DNA of 64,000 nt from Locusta migratoria. Its lineage: Eukaryota; Arthropoda; Insecta; Orthoptera; Acrididae. Shown piece after piece: positions 20,448 through 32,467 of the stretch. The DNA is taken from NCBI GenBank assembly GCA_026315105.1, contig CM048750.1:262251151-262315150 (forward strand). Reading direction: 5' to 3'. Under the pieces are notes generated by a model that was given only the letters and a program-made list of their open reading frames with translations, was not told where the DNA came from and ran no database searches. A program made the position numbers and the translations under genes. Every line of letters begins with the position of its first letter. The stretch's first letter is position 1.

Positions 20448-21567
20448 GGTACTACCATGCGCAAAAATATCCGAACGACCTGAATTGCGTTTCGCCTGAT
20501 CTGCATGCAACCCAACTAACGTATGTGTCTTGCGGGTGCTCTGCTCGCTCCGCGGTATAGTCGTTCGACTATTCAAAATGGATCCACTACAGACAACTGC
20601 TCTTTATGGCAATCATTCCAGATGTAAATTAACACCATGATTTTGGAAATAAAAGGAAACACGTTATTAAGTACTTAACGTTTATTAAATCCAATTTATT
20701 ACAATGACATATCTTAAGTAGTGTCACACTTATTATAATCTAATAAAACAAACACCGTCACATAAAACATTAATTAATCCTTAAACAACATTTAATATTA
20801 TTACAAACAACAGATTTTACTATAGTATCGGAAATCCTAAAGTCCTGTAGAATTTCGAAGCACTTTTGTACTGAAACTTCCAGGCAGATTGAAATTGTGC
20901 GCCGGAACCGGGACTCGAAATTAGGACCTTTGCCTTTCGCGGGCAAGCGCATTACCGACTGTGCTATCTCGAGACGACTCACGATGCCGCCCCACAATTC
21001 TACTTCCGCCAGTACCTCGCCTCCTACTTTCCAAACTTCACAGAAGCTCTCCTGCGAACCATGCAAGACTAGCACTCCTGGAAGAAAGGATTTGGTGAGA
21101 CATGGCTTAGCCACAGCCTAAGGGATGTTTCCAGAATGAAACTTTCACTCTGCAGCGGAGTGTGCGCTGATATGAAACTTCCTGGCAGATTAAAATTGTG
21201 TGCCGGAACCGGGACTCTAACCTGGGACCTTTGCCTTTCGCGGGCAAGCGCACTACCGACTGTGCCATCTCGACACGACTCACGATGCCGCCCTACAACT
21301 TTACTTCCGCCAGTACCTTGCCTCCTACCTTCCAAAGTTTCAACTTAATAACGTGTTTCCTTTTATTTCCAAAATCATGGTGTTAATTTACATCTGGAAT
21401 GATTACCACAAAGAGCAGTTGTCTGTAGTGGATCCATTTTGAATAGTCGAAAGACTATACCGCGGAGCGAGCAGAGCACCCGCAAGACACATACGTTAGA
21501 TGGGTTGCATGCACATCAGGCGAAACGCAATTCAGGTCGTTCGGATATTTTTGCGCATGGTAGTACC
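20448..21567. repeat. Large palindrome with 225-bp arms
   Basis: The left arm (20448-20672) and right arm (21343-21567) are reverse complements with about five mismatches. Landmarks are ATGCGCAAAAATATCCGAAC, GACAACTGCTCTTT and AAAAGGAAACACGTTATTAA. The 670-bp interval between them holds a dimeric SINE. The arms encode nothing recognisable and do not look like transposon ends. Confidence 0.93.
20870..21342 (-). mobile_element. SINE-D, dimeric tRNA-derived element
   Basis: Read on the minus strand there are two tRNA-like modules. Each contains GCCCGCGAAAGGCAAAGGTCC after a GGTA-TGCGC box A segment and a CCCGGTTCCGGC(G/A)CAC box B/3' segment (21190-21300 and 20890-20990). Each module is followed by the shared AATCTGCC(A/T)GGAAGTTTCA. 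A non-tRNA middle (about 21000-21180, TTCTGGAAACATCCCTTAGG and others) links them. Such two-headed SINEs have two potential Pol III promoters. Confidence 0.75.
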
Positions 21568-22445
21568 ACTCCAGTATTGCTTGTCTTTATGAATTTGAAC
21601 GTTCATGACGAAATTCTGAAAACCAACTAAACAAAGTTATTTTCTGAGGATGATTGATTACTAAAAGTTGAACGACATAGGATTTCATATAAAATCGTAT
21701 AAAATCATGTGACGAAAATCCTCAACTGAAATTTGAATTTTTTCGTAACACTATTTTTTAATAGCTATGTACCAACTACTCTAGCGATTTCTAAGCTGTC
21801 ATTGTCTGAACAATAACGATGGACACTTTTGAAACGATAACACTACGCAAGTCGTTCCTTTGGAGATGCAACTATCGCCTATTTGTCTTATGGACCAAAG
21901 AATACGTATAGCTTTTTATGTATCTAAAGAGTGTGTACAGCATTTCATCCATCTACGTGGCTCGAATTGTATAGACTGATGTGCACAGCGAATTGATGTA
22001 TAGAGAAGGGGTGCTGTCGGATTCCACCCCTACAGCGCATGCATCCATGGGAGAGGGGCGAGGATCAAAATTAATGAAATCGAAGAAATTGGAGGGTCCA
22101 GTCGTGATTTCACTAATGAAACCACACGTGCGTCAATCACGCCAAATCCGCTTTAACGTGGATAATGCACATTATTATCATTATATGTACCGTTTACTGA
22201 AAATGCTTCCCTAATGCACTGTTTATACTTATATTTAATTGAAAAATGGACGCTCGGTTTAATATAGTCACTGGATACTATTAACAGACTGACAGTATTC
22301 ATCACCGTGTACTGAAAACACATATTAAATTCCTTTAAAATGGCATCTGTAAAATAATCAAAAGAGCCAATCTTCGTAATATGTTGATGAAAGAAGCATT
22401 TTAGCATCAGCACTGCATCTCGCTTACGTTTCCAGCTCTGTTGGT
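21568..22445. other. Unassigned stretch
   Basis: AT-rich, without recognised features. Confidence 0.5.
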
Positions 22446-22798
22446 AAGTGCGCTTGTATGACCACGTCTTGCCCGGAGCAGATCAGTTTAAAGGAAGACA
22501 TGGGAGCAGTTCAGAGACGAGCAGCTATGTTCGTTACTCGTAGGTTCGACGAAAGCGCGAATATCACGAGGAAATGTAGAGCTGTATGTAGAACTATCTT
22601 CTTGCCGTCTACTTACATTTCGTGTAAAGATCACAAAGACAAGATATGTGAAATCAGGGCTCGTACAGAGGCATATAAACATCATTTTCCCCCTCATTCT
22701 ATTTGGGAGTGGAATAGGAAAAGGAAATGCCTAGTAGTGGTACAGTGTACCCTCCGATACGCATATTACAGTGGATTGCGGAGTATATATGTAGATAT
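22446..22798 (+). mobile_element. NLR-1 3' end fragment
   Basis: It contains EQISLKEDMGAVQRRAAMFV, then CEIRARTEAYKHHF and IWEWNRKRKC, with a deletion after the ITRKC region. The 3' UTR CCTAGTAGTGGTACAGTGTA and the GTAGATATAG tail match 8740-8825 and 54160-54248. It is 5' truncated with no functional protein. Confidence 0.85.
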
Positions 22799-23399
22799 AG
22801 AAGTATGGTTTTTGCAGCAGAAAAATACCTTCTGGCGTTACTGTGTAAGGCAGTGCAGCGTATACCTCGAGTAGTTATAATTATCTTGATGTTGAAGCCG
22901 TTCTGATCTGTGTTTGCTTAATAAATATTTAGTTTCGCTAACTGTCAAGTAAGAGAAGTTTTCCTGACGATGCTAGCATGCATTGTCGTTTGCAACCTGT
23001 AAATACCTGACAAATGTTACAAAAATGACTGCCATCTTCAGGTAATCTGTGAAAATGTGACATTATCAAACATATATCGAAATTTATTAATACCGTCATT
23101 GTAACTTCTATTACTGAATATTCATACATCAGACGGTCGTGACATTTACATTCATTGTTGGTTTTTTATGCTGTCAATTTATTTATTGCTTCGTAAATTT
23201 TATTAAAGCAATTTTCGTCCTGAAAATATTTTACGATTTTGTCGTAGTTGTTTGACAGCTTCATGACAAATAACCAGCCATAGAATATGGCTACATCAGT
23301 GGGTTACATGCTGTTTGTTGTTCATTCTAATATAGGTGCGTTTAGAAAATACAAAGGGGAAACCCAAATTAGCAGTTGATAAATCGAAAAAATGGCGAT
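22799..23399. other. Unassigned stretch
   Basis: AT-rich, no feature recognised. Confidence 0.5.
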
Positions 23400-24449
23400 T
23401 TGTAGTTTCGTATCTCCCTCTCAGCCACATTATGCCAAAACTCCCTCATACTCCCTCTCCATCTCTTGCACATTCTTAATCCTTCCCTCACACTCGCTCT
23501 CACACATTCATTCTTAATTCCATCATATTCCTCTCACCCACATTTTCTCTCAAATTCCTCAAACGCCCTCTCCTCACTCACATTCTCTCTGAAATCCTTC
23601 TCAGTTCCTTCATATTCTCTATCACCCACATTTCTCTCAAATCTTTCATACACCCTCTCTTTCTCACTCAAATTCTCTCTAAAGTCACCGAGCGAGGTGG
23701 CACAATGGTAAGATATTGGACTCGCATTCGGAATGATGATGGTTCAAATCCACCTCCGGCCATCCAGATTTAGGTTTTACGTGATTTCCCTAAATCACTC
23801 CAGGCAAATGCCGGGATGCTTCCTTTCAAAGGGCACAGCCGATTTCCTTCCCCAACCTTCCCCAAAAATCCGCGTATAAGTTCCGTCTGTAATGACCACA
23901 CTGTCGATGGGACATAAAACCCTAAGCTTTCTTCCTTCCTTATTCTCTCTAAAGTCCCTCATACTCTCTTTCTCACCAATTCTTTCTAAACTCCCTCTTC
24001 CTGTCAGACATTCATTTCCAACTCCTCACATTCTCACAACCACATTTTATTTCAAATCCTTCATACACTCTTGCCTTCTCATTCTCTCTCAACTCCTCCA
24101 TACTCACTTTCTCACCCATTCTTTCTCAACTCTCCCAAACTTCCTTTCTCACCCATTCTTTCTAAACTCCTTCATACTTCCTCTCCATCATGTCTCACAC
24201 ATTCTTACTCAACTCCCTCGTATCCACTCTTCCTCTCATACATTCATTGTCTACCCCTTCATACTACCCATCACCTCTCACCTCCTACATACCCCCTCCC
24301 ACCCACATTCTTTCTGCAGTCCTTCATATGCCTCTAAACTCCCTCATATATCCATCACTCTGACACACAGTTCCTCTAAGCTCCCTCATATTCCATCTCT
24401 TCCACTTCCCTCGACTCCCTCATACTCTCTCTCCATCCACTTGTAACTT

Positions 24450-24500
<51 letters not shown>

Positions 24501-25930
24501 CTTCATCGCCCTACCATCTTCCTCTCTCTCATATCTCTTGCATTTACCTCTTTTATCTTAATTTCTCCCTTCCTCCCCTCTCTTTCTTCAAACACTCCCT
24601 CAAATCTTTCATACACCCTCTATTTCTCACTCAAATTCTCTCTAAAGTCCCTCATACTCCCTTTCTCACTAATCTTTTTAAACTCCTGCATACTCTTTCT
24701 TCCCCATTCTTTCTAAACGCCCTCTTCCTGTCATACATTCTTTCCCAGCTCCTCACATTCTCACACCCATATTTTATTTCAAATCCTTCATACGCTCTTG
24801 CCTTCTCATTCTCTGTAAACTCTTCCATACTCTCTTCCTCACCCATTCTTTCTCAACTCTCCCATACTGCCTTTCTCATCCATTCTTTCGGAGCTCCCTC
24901 GTACTCCCTCTCCCTCTCTCACACAGACTTACTCAACTCCCTTGTATCCCCTCTTCCTCTCAAACATTCATTGTCAACCCCTTCATACTACCTCTCACAC
25001 AAATCTCTCTCACCTCTATCATACTCCCTCTCACCCACATTCTTTCTGAAGTCCTTCATATGCCTCTAAACTCCCTCATATATCCATCACTCTGACACAC
25101 AGTCTCTCTAAGCTCCCTTATATTCCATCTCTCCCGCCTCCCTCGACTCCCTCATACTCTCTCTCCATCCATTTGTGACTTCCTTCTCTTTCTCTCTTTC
25201 TCCTCCATCATCCTACCACCTTCCTCTCTCTCATCTCTCTTGTATTTACCTCTTTTATCGCAATTTCCCCCTTCCTTCCCGCTCTTTCTCCAATCTCCTC
25301 TAAACTCCCTCTCAAATCGTTCATACACTCTTGCCTTCTCATTCTCTGTAAACTCCCCCATACTCTCTTTCTCATCCAGTCTTTTTCAACTCTCCCATAC
25401 CCCCTTTCTCACCCTTTCTTTCGAAACTCATGCATACTCTTTCTCACCCATTCTTTCTAAATTCCCCCTTGCTGTCATACAGTCTTTCCCAACTCCTCAC
25501 ACTCTTACAACGATATTTTATTTCAAATACTTTATACACTTTTGCCTTCTCATTTTCTCTAAACTGCTTGATACTCTCTTTCTCACGCATTCTTTCTCAA
25601 CTCTCCCATACTCCCTTTCTCACCCCTTCTTTCTGAGCTCCCTCATACTCCCTCTCCCTCTCTCACACATTATTACTCAACTCCCTTGTATCCCCTCTTC
25701 CTCTCATACATTCACTGTCAACCCTCTCATACTACCCCTCACCCAAACTCTCTCTCACCTCCTTCAATCCCCCCCTCTCACCCACATTCTTTCTGAAGTC
25801 CTTCATATGCCTCTAAACTCCCTCATATATCCATCACTCTGACACACAGTCTCTCTAAGCTCCCTCATATTCCATCTCTCTCACCTCCCTCGACTCCCTC
25901 ATACTCTCTCTCTCCATCCACTTGTGACTT

Positions 25931-25993
<63 letters not shown>

Positions 25994-27560
25994 CTCCATC
26001 ATCCTACTACCTTCTTCTCTCTCATCTCTCTTGCATTTACCTCTTTTATCTCAATTTCCGCCTTACTTCCATCTCTTTCTCCAATCACTCTCACAAATCT
26101 TTCAAACACCCTCTCTTTCTCACTCAAATTCTCTCTAAAGTCCCTCATACTCTCTTTCCCACTAATTCTTTCTAAACTCCTGCATACTCTTTCTCCCCCA
26201 TTCTTTCTAAACTCCCTCTTCCTGTCATACATTCTTTCGCAACTCCTCACACTCTCACACCCAATTTATTTCAAATCCTTCATACACTCTTGCCTTCTCA
26301 TTCTCTTTAAACTCCCCCATACTCTCTTTCTCACCCATTCTTTTTCAAGTCTCCCAAACTCTCTTTCTCACCCATTCCTTCTGAGCTCCTTCTTACTTCC
26401 TCCCCATGTCTCACACATTCTTACTCAACTCCCTTGTATCCCCTCTTCCTCTCATACATTCATTGTCAACCACCTCATACTACCCCTCACCCAAACTCTC
26501 TCTCACCTCCTTCAGTCCCCCCCCTCTCACCCACATTCTTTCTGAAGTCCTTCATACGCCTCTAAACTCCCTCATATATCCACCACTCTGACAGTCTCTC
26601 TAAGCTCCCTCATATTCCATCTCTCTCACCTCCCTCGACTCCCTCATACTCTCTCTCTCCATCCACTTGTGACTTCCTTCTCTCTCTCTCTCTCTGTCCA
26701 CTCCATCATCCTACTACCTGCCTCTCTCTCATCTCTCTTGCATTTACCTCTTTTATCTCAATTTCCCCCTTCCTTCCCGCTCTTTCTCCAATCACTCTCT
26801 CAAATCTTTCATACACCCTCTCTTTCTCACTCAAATCCCCTCTGACATCCCTCATACTCCTTTTCTCACCCTTTCTTTCTAAACTCCTGCATACTCTTTC
26901 TCACCCATTCTTTCTAAATCGCCCCTTGCTGTCATACATTCTTTCCCAACTCCTCACACTCTCACGCCCACATTTTATTTCAAATCCTTCTCATTCTCTC
27001 TAAACTTCCCCATACACTCTTTCTCACCCATTCTTTCTCAACTCTCCCATACTCCCTTTCTCACCCATTGTTACTCAGCTCCCTCATACTCCCTCTCCCT
27101 CTCTCACACATTCCTATTGAACTCCTTTGTATCCCCTCTTCCACTCATACATTCATTGTCAACCCCATCATACTACCCCTCACCCAAACTCTCTCTGACC
27201 TCCTTCATACCCCCTCACACCCCTCTAAACTCCCTCATATATCCATCACTCTGACACAGTTTCTCTAAGCTCCCTCATATTCCATCTCTCCCACCTCCCT
27301 CGACTCCCTCACACACTCTCTCCATCTACTTGTGACTTCCTTCTCTTTCTCTCCCCTTCATTATCCTACCACCTTCATCTCTCTCATCTCCCTTGCATTT
27401 ACCTCTTTTATCTCAATTTCCCCCATCCTTTCCTCTCTTTCCCCAATCACTCTCTCTCCCACTATTTCTCTCATGTCCCCCTCCTCTCTTTCTCTGCACG
27501 TCTCTATTCACTCTATGCTACTTCCAGCCCCCCTTTCTCTCTCTCTCTTCCTTCCCCTCT
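23400..27560. repeat. Polypyrimidine satellite, about 740-bp units
   Basis: For about 4.1 kb the plus strand is almost entirely C and T with A, made of degenerate CTCCCTCATACTC / CTCACCCATTCTTTC phrases. A longer order is visible: the landmark CCATCC(A)(C/T)TTGTGACTT recurs at 24433, 25165, 25914 and 26659, with a variant at 27322. The spacings are 732, 749, 745 and 663. Other landmarks (CTTGCATTTACCTCTTTTAT and ATATATCCATCACTCTGACA) recur with the same spacing. The (TC)n tracts at 24453-24498 and 25934-25992 occupy the same place in their units. Open frames here are compositional artefacts. Confidence 0.92.
23687..23941 (+). mobile_element. SINE-B inserted in the satellite
   Basis: The head ACCGAGCGAGGTGGCACAAT and box B GATGGTTCAAATCC lead into the full SINE-B body, ending in GGGACATAAAACCCTAAGC and a CTTCC run. 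The 15-bp target-site duplication ATTCTCTCTAAAGTC (23672-23686 and 23942-23956) is satellite sequence, so the SINE is younger than the array. Confidence 0.93.
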
Positions 27561-27961
27561 CCTACTGCGGCCCAGCACAGCACACGATGACACGTTTGCG
27601 CCTCAATGTCTCGGGCTGCAGCTACTAACCCTGCAAGCAGCGGAGGCGCCTCGCATCAGAGGCCCGCATCAGCCCTGCGGCGCTGGGTACAAAAGGAAGA
27701 GCAGGAGCGGCCGCGTATCGGGGCGCCGCTTCTGCGAAACACTTAGGCGCGCTTAGCGCTTATCTGCGGCCGTCCCACTTAATGGACGCTGATGGAAGAG
27801 CTCAGTTTAGCGACGACGGCTCGACGCCGACGAGCAAATCAAGTTAACTGCCGCCACCGATATTCGCGCCGTGGCTACACGACCAAAGCGACCACCTGCA
27901 TCTCCATCTGCGCACGCCAGGGAGCACTGGCGATCGCTACCTACGGTCGCCTGTTGCTGAA
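27561..27961. other. GC-rich unassigned block
   Basis: CpG-rich, apparently non-repetitive sequence between the satellite and NLR-4. No exon is recognisable. It could hold regulatory DNA. Confidence 0.4.
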
Positions 27962-28039
27962 ATAAAACTAGACAGTGAGGGGGCATCAACAGATAACGGC
28001 TATATAATTAAAGAAACGAGTAAATCCTATACTACAAAA

Positions 28040-29161
28040 AATGAGCTTCCGCAGGGCTCTGTTCTGGCAGCGCTTTTATCAACTTGTACATCAGCGACAT
28101 AGGTACCACTGACTCTGTAAAGTTTAGTTACGCTGACGACCTAGCAATTGCAACTCAAAGCAACAAATTCGAAGAAGGTGAGGAAACACTAACCAACGAC
28201 CTAGAAAAACTCGATCAGTATTACAAAAAGTGTAGACTTTGCCCGAACCATAATAAAACAGAAGTTAGTTCATTCCACCTATCCAACAGAATGGCAAATA
28301 GAGAACTAAATGTTATCTTTCGCAACAAAAAATTACAACATTGTCGACACCCGAAATATTTGGGTGTTACTCTCGACAGACCCCTGACATTTAGGAAACA
28401 ATTACAACTAACAGGACAGAAGCTAAAGTCAAGAAACAATATATTTCGGAAATTGGCTGGTGTTAGTTGAGGACCTAACGCAAACACCTTAAGAACCACA
28501 GCACAAACACTTGTGCATCCTGTCGCCTAATACTGTTCTCCCGTTTGGAACAGAAGTAATCATGTCAACAAAATAGATGTCCATGTAAATGATGCTATGA
28601 GAATAGCGACAGGAACTCTAAAATCCACACCAACACCTTGGCTGTCAGTACTTGCCAATACTGCTCCTCTAAATCTACGACGACAACAAGCAGCAACACA
28701 TGAATGGATGAAACTCAAACGATCCAGAGACCTACCTATTCACGAAACATTGAACAACGTACCACACACGACTAAAATCTAGGGAAGCAATATTGTTAGG
28801 CACTGGTCAACTCTCCCCAGACTGCTACTATCTAAAAGACGAATGGCGAACCCAGTGACCGAACTGGCACAGCCACAAGAATTTAGACAATATAGACCCG
28901 ACCATCCAACGTCCGGGTGCAACCCTACCAAGAAAAATATGGTGCTCCCTTAACCGGATCAGAACTGGCCACGCCGTGACCAAAGCAACGCTACATAAGC
29001 GTAGAGTTACCGATAGCGACCAAGGCAACTGCGGAACATCGACACAAACGCTGGAGAACATTCTACGCGACTGCCCAAAAAGAAAATTCATGGGTACCCT
29101 TAAAAATTTCGTAGACGCATCACCTGCAGTTATTATCTCGCTGGAATCTCTCGATACCTAA
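28040..29161 (+). pseudogene. Reverse transcriptase fragment of NLR-4
   Basis: Visible blocks are ELPQGSVLAALL, NLYISDIGTTDSVKFSYADD (catalytic YADD box intact) and HPKYLGVTLDRPLTFRKQL. The thumb and C-terminal region follow, with DAMRIATGTLKSTPTPWLSV and LNLRRQQAATHEWMKLKRSR. Stops and frame changes at about 28470, 28530 and 28780 break the frame. No RNase H is seen. The final part (EN-ILRDCPKRKF near 29060) is in a separate frame. Confidence 0.78.
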
Positions 29162-29307
29162 CTACGACGAGAAAAAGAGCTTCTTCTGCTACCACTCTAC
29201 AGCATTTTTTATTTATTTTACATACTTGTCAACTCATCCATATGTCTTTGTAATTAAACATATCATGTTCATATGAATTATTGTATGTACTCAGTATACA
29301 ATTCTGT

Positions 29308-29509
29308 GCCGCGGTGGAGTAGCCGAGCGGTCTAAAGTGTCTCGCTGCGGAGCGCGCGGTTGCTCGCCGTGGAGGTTCGAGTCCTCCCTGGGGCATGGGT
29401 GTGTGTGTTTGTCCTTAGGTTAGTTTACCTAGGTTTAAGTAGTTTGTAAGCTACGGACTGATGACCACGCAGTTTGGTCCGATAGATTTACAAACATTTG
29501 AACATTTTT
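29308..29509 (+). mobile_element. SINE-A2 nested in NLR-4 3' region
   Basis: The head is GCCGCGGTGGAGTAGCCGAG with box B GAGGTTCGAGTCC. The 11-bp duplication TACAATTCTGT is at 29297-29307 and 29510-29520. Confidence 0.93.
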
Positions 29510-29560
29510 TACAATTCTGTAAGCTATACGCTAAATAAATAAAATTAAAGAAAATAGAAA

Positions 29561-30198
29561 AACAGGAAACAAGAAGAGAAATCCTAATTTTATCCATTGC
29601 TCACAGCGTCCCTTCTGGGATCGCACTGATCCGTAAATAAAAAAATAAACCCCGTCGGACACAATGGAGCATGAAACGAACCACTCGATACTTTGTTAGA
29701 CCTTGTAACACCCACACCGCCCCCACATTGTAATGCCATGTTGGTCTCTAATGCAATGTGTCAGAACCATCCCCCAGTGACTTCAGAAAAATTCAAACTG
29801 AACGTCATCTAACAGGTCGTCAATTTCTTTTTGCAGTCAGTTGTGTATTACTGTTGTCAGAAACGTGGATGAATGAGCTGATACGCTGGTTGTGCGATTC
29901 TTCTCGCACTTACCTACTTTGGAATTATGTGAGTGATAATTTTTTTTCAGGAAGTTTGGGAGTAAATCACCGCTCTCGTACTTTCTCTACAGCACCTTAA
30001 CAGTTACAAGGCACATCTTCAACCCTTATGGTCGGAACCGCACAAAAAACATTGCTTAGAATAGCACTCCAGAATAAAAGAGTCGAATGTCTTATTTTAA
30101 TTTAAAACGTTAGTTTTAGCACAAATGACGGTTTGATACATACAAACAAAGCAACAAGTATCAGCAACACAGGAGACAAATTATTCATAGTTGAAATT
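29561..30198. other. Unassigned stretch
   Basis: No recognised features. Confidence 0.5.
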
Positions 30199-30254
30199 TA
30201 AATGTTTGTAGCCCTAAGGGGCCAAATTGCTAACGACATCGGTCCCTAGACTTA
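30199..30254 (-). mobile_element. SINE 3' end fragment
   Basis: The minus strand reads GTAAGTCTAGGGACCGATG and ends CTACAAACATTTAAAT, a SINE-A-related 3' half without its tRNA head. It directly joins the tail of an NLR-2 copy. Confidence 0.6.
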
Positions 30255-30607
30255 CATCTACATGGAATACTTTGCAAATCACATTTAAGTGCCTGGCAGA
30301 GGGTTTATCGAACCACCGTTATACTATTTATCTCCCATTCCATTCTCGAATAGCGCGCGGGAAGAAAGAACACCTGAATCTCTCCGTTCGAGCTCTGATT
30401 TCTCGTATTTTATTCTGATGATCATTACTACCTATATAAGTGGGAGTCACCTATATATTTTCGCATTTGGAGGCGAATGATGGCGATTGGAGTTTCATAA
30501 GTAGCCCATGCCGCAGCGATAAGTGCCGTTGATGTAATGATTCCCATACCAGACCCTGTATCATTTCGGTGACGCTGTTTCCCCTGTATCGTGACAAAAC
30601 AAAACTA
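30255..30607 (-). mobile_element. NLR-2 3' end fragment
   Basis: Minus-strand coding for REIRARTERFRCSFF and FPRAIREW-like sequence is followed by the family 3' UTR and a short CATGTAGATGTAAG tail. It is 5' truncated after the FVLSRYRG codons. Confidence 0.85.
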
Positions 30608-30744
30608 ATGAACTTGAAATTCCATCGGCAGCTTTTTCACAATACACGTAGATGATCATCTTGAGATGGGGTAGACCTTCTTTCTTCCGTGCTCGCCGTA
30701 ATTAACTGGCAAGGAAATACGCAAATCGGTCTTGCATAAGGCGC

Positions 30745-31019
30745 ATTTTTTTTCCTTTATTGACTTTTTAATGCCCTAAAGCAGACTGGCAGCGGCCAAT
30801 GATGCTGCTCTACAGCCGAACGAATGGTAAACAATGGACAACAGAATATAAAATGAAAGGTGATAAAAAGGCGCTTTTACAATTTTAAGATGAAAATTTG
30901 GGAGAAAGTTAAATGAGTATGGCAGTGGACAGAACATACATGATTGCAAAAACAAGACATTGCCACGGTGGCTAAAAAACACTCATTGCAGGCGAGACAT
31001 AACAAGACGGTGACATTGA

Positions 31020-31079
<60 letters not shown>

Positions 31080-31770
31080 ACTGAACACTGGTGTACGCAA
31101 CGTTAAAAAAACACTAGGCGATGAAACACTATGCACACGAAGCTCTGAACTCTTAAAACACAGCACTGTAATGGTCCTGCAGGGGAAGGGGGGAGGATGG
31201 AGAAGGCGCGGGGAAGGGAAAGGAGGTGGGGGAAGGGAGAGTGGGAGAAACCGGAAGGAGCTCCTGGGGAGGTGGAGAAAGGAGGGGGTGAGCCAAGCGG
31301 GGGACGGGAGTGGGAGGGGAGGGGGAGGGAGGAGGCGGCGGCAATCCACAGAGAGGGGTCAAAGTTGGAAGGAGGGATAGATGTCGGGACGGTTTTGGAG
31401 AACGTTGTCAGGGAGAGGTAGGTGGCGGAAGCCGCCCTCGGAGAGGACGTAGAGGGTGTGGAGGTGAAGGGAGGGAGGGATGTGGCGGTAAAGGCGTGGC
31501 AGAGGCTTGAGATCCAGGAGGAGAGGAGATACCAGTGGGTTATGGGACTCTATCTTTCGGTGGATGTACTTGAGGCGGATGTGTTGAAGGAATTGGACCA
31601 GGTGTGGGAATGGGATGAGGTCGTAGAGGATCCGCGTGGAGGAGAAGGCGCATTTCCCCACAATTTTAATAAACGTAGAATAATTAGGCTGTTTACTGAG
31701 TACATGCGCAGCACTGACCTGGTTTTGCTGCAGAAAACGTACCCCCACTTCCCTGACACACTTTAGGAAA
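30745..31770 (-). mobile_element. 3' end of an unidentified retroposed transcript
   Basis: The minus strand carries an open frame (31359-31748), a pyrimidine-rich untranslated stretch (31130-31358), a T56 homopolymer (A56 at 31023-31078 on plus), then more UTR. The end is GTCAATAAAGG followed by A8 near 30745, a polyadenylation signal and tail. This looks like a retroelement or retroposed mRNA 3' end. The element is not recognised. Confidence 0.5.
31359..31748 (-). pseudogene. C-terminal fragment of unknown, probably element-encoded protein
   Basis: About 130 residues are open and end in a stop. The most coherent part contains STRILYDLIPFPHLVQFLQH, LKYIHRKIESHNPL and PLPRLYRHIPPSLHLHTLYV. 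It is Leu/His/Pro-rich without any motif I can assign. The steady amino-acid pattern and the following 3' UTR with AATAAA suggest real former coding sequence. ORF1 of a non-LTR element is one possibility. A start cannot be chosen because the upstream part is disrupted. Confidence 0.4.
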
Positions 31771-32457
31771 ATCTAAACAGTGTCGACAGTAACGATTTTT
31801 GCCACCCAGCTGCAGCATGGGAAACGTATTGCTCTCGAGACGTTAATTACGACCCCATTCCCCCGTCTCTGGTCTCTGTACGCCAGCGCAGCTGCTCTTT
31901 ACACCGAGCGAGTGGAAACTGCAGCAGTAAATAACGAGAGCAGCGGCATGCGGAAAAAAAAAAGAAGAAGAAGAACCGAGTGCATTGCAGAGGGACGCAC
32001 TCGAGAAATTTCCCGCCGCCGGTTTCCGGCCGAGTGGCGGAGTAACCTGAGAACCGGTAACATTTGGGAGACGCAGAGTGGTGATTAAGGCGCGAGGCCC
32101 GGTCGCGCGCGCCATCTTTTTTGCGACGGCGGAATTAATCTGGACGGCAGGCCGATGCGTCACGGTCTGGTCAGCCGAGAGACGAACGGCTGGCCGCTAG
32201 CGGCATGTCCATCACCTGGTCCTAGCTGCAGCAGTGATAACTCCCAGCGCCGGAAACACGCTCGTCGCTGTCCTTCTTTAGACCAGCTGTTACTAATTTA
32301 CCGCAGCAGGCGAGAGAGCGGCCTACCTCGTGTGAGTCCGAAACTCAATTACAAGTAGCCGGAACAGCGTTCAAGTGATCACCGGACATTATCTGCAGCG
32401 CGCGCGCGAGCATACACACACACACAAACACACATACACACACACTTATACCAACAT
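31771..32457. other. GC-rich unassigned block and (CA)-rich tract
   Basis: 31820-32400 is CpG-rich with no repeat signature. An imperfect CA tract lies at 32413-32447. No exon is recognised. Confidence 0.45.
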
Positions 32458-32467
32458 CTTTACCTTT

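Larger units (their letters stand above)
27962..29560 (+). mobile_element. NLR-4 non-LTR retrotransposon, 5' truncated
   Basis: The reverse-transcriptase core onward is present, distinct from NLR-1 to NLR-3. The 3' UTR runs to GCTATACGCTAAATAAATAA near 29545, an A-rich tail. A SINE-A2 is inserted at 29308-29509. Confidence 0.8.

Noticed and set aside
23466..27628. Long Ser/Leu/Pro-rich open frames on plus and Glu/Lys/Arg-rich frames on minus
   Set aside because: They follow from the polypyrimidine satellite composition. No domain, start context or frame conservation between units.
31171..31510. Gly/Arg-rich open frames on the plus strand
   Set aside because: Antisense shadow of the C/T-rich untranslated part of the minus-strand transcript at 30745-31770.
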